Assembly (NCBI GenBank): GCA_963769845.1
Contig: CAVYNL010000027.1
Span: 1 to 13,429, forward strand
Direction of reading: 5' to 3'
Origin: JBGQMW01 sp963769845
GTDB lineage: Archaea > Thermoproteota > Bathyarchaeia > Bathyarchaeales > Bathycorpusculaceae
Length of the DNA stretch: 13,429 bases
Below are positions 13,096 through 13,429 of the stretch, piece after piece. The notes under the pieces are model-generated. The model saw only the letters and a program-made list of their open reading frames with translations, had not been told where the DNA came from and searched no databases. The position numbers were made by a program, and so were the translations under genes. Numbering within the stretch: position 1 is the first letter of the stretch; each line of letters begins with the position of its first letter.

Positions 13096-13119
13096 CCATC
13101 TCCGTAAACCAAAATACAG

Positions 13120-13196
13120 GGGCCGGTAGTCTAGCTAGGTAGGACATCTGCTTGACGTGCAGAAGGTCGCCGGTTCAAGTCCGGTCCGGCCCACCA
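13120..13196 (+). tRNA. tRNA-Val (anticodon GAC)
   Basis: A complete cloverleaf. The acceptor GGGCCGG (13120-13126) pairs with CCGGCCC (13186-13192). The D arm is GTC...GAC, the anticodon stem TCTGC/GCAGA has loop TTGACGT with anticodon GAC at 13154-13156, and the T arm is GCCGG-TTCAAGT-CCGGT. Discriminator A 13193 is followed by an encoded CCA (13194-13196). No intron. Confidence 0.96.
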
Positions 13197-13429
13197 CACA
13201 TCATGAATGCCATTGTTTCCATCGTTATTCATTGAATTGACAGTGGAGAATTGCGTTAACAACTGTTTAAGTGATTTTCAAAGGTCTTACTGAGATTGAA
13301 GCCAAGATTACGCGTCTTTTCAACTAATTCCCTATCTATGTAGAGAACAAGATTGTGTTTGTTTGACATTTGTGATTGCGCCCGGGCGGATGCGAGGGGA
13401 AGTTCTTTGTTATATGTTTGGTGTTGTTT
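13197..13429. other. Downstream end of window, no gene seen
   Basis: No ORF with start signals and no RNA gene was recognised. A TATA-like GTTATATG near 13409-13416 may belong to a gene beyond the window. Confidence 0.35.

Noticed and set aside
12891..13112. Overlapping 70-codon frames on both strands between the tRNAs
   Set aside because: No ribosome-binding site, no domain, and they cover the tRNA-Val TATA box. The minus frame is slightly protein-like but not enough to call.
1..13429. CRISPR array, insertion sequence, toxin-antitoxin or defence island
   Set aside because: No regularly spaced repeats, transposase motifs or defence gene families were seen on either strand.

Overview
The window looks like chromosomal DNA from an archaeon. 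It carries the archaeal RNA polymerase small subunit RpoL, transcript-cleavage factor TFS, exosome subunit Csl4, Dph2 of diphthamide synthesis, the archaeal-type L10e/uL16 ribosomal protein, a DUF99 protein and an archaeal RNase III-like protein. Many genes have an archaeal TATA box about 25-30 bases before the inferred transcript start, and several use TTG or GTG starts with a Shine-Dalgarno match. Moderate base composition, many small multi-zinc proteins and the style of the proteins suggest a TACK-group lineage such as Bathyarchaeia; that placement is inference.

Layout. 110-567: a small alpha/beta protein split between two frames, joined exactly at a -1 slippery heptamer. 683-1111 (-): a protein with three four-Cys sites. 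1362-1586 (+): a small beta-rich protein. 1783-2406 (+): a Cys-rich, SHOCT-like protein with two membrane helices. 2427-3449 (-): tfs and a DUF99 gene. 3596-3934 (+): the RNase III-like gene, whose real start probably lies upstream of the first canonical start codon. 3921-9617 (-): rpl10e, phosphoenolpyruvate synthase, dph2, a METTL5-like RNA methylase, csl4 and rpoL, all on one strand, some touching or overlapping. 9852-11162 (+): a Trm11/Trm-G10-like tRNA methyltransferase. 11210-11731 (-): a dCTP deaminase/dUTPase-fold protein. 11776-11958 (-): a probable small membrane protein. 12059-12658 (+): a zinc finger fused to a GNAT acetyltransferase. Then tRNA-Ser(UGA) on the minus strand and tRNA-Val(GAC) on the plus strand.

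Functionally this is mainly an information-processing neighbourhood. It covers transcription (RpoL, TFS), RNA decay and processing (Csl4, RNase III-like), rRNA/tRNA methylation (METTL5-like, Trm11-like), elongation factor 2 modification (Dph2) and the ribosome (L10e). Phosphoenolpyruvate synthase is the one central-metabolism gene. It is interrupted by a one-base insertion, most simply an assembly error or a very recent mutation.

The points most worth following up are: tRNA-Ser, whose acceptor strand is separated from the D stem by a 30-base hairpin-forming insertion; the slippery heptamer at 262-268; the RNase III-like gene with a strong Shine-Dalgarno but no canonical start at the right distance; the zinc finger-GNAT fusion; the TEP-type motif IV of the Trm11-like enzyme; and a palindrome wrapped around a TATA-like element at 1630-1683. 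I found no CRISPR array, insertion sequence or defence island.
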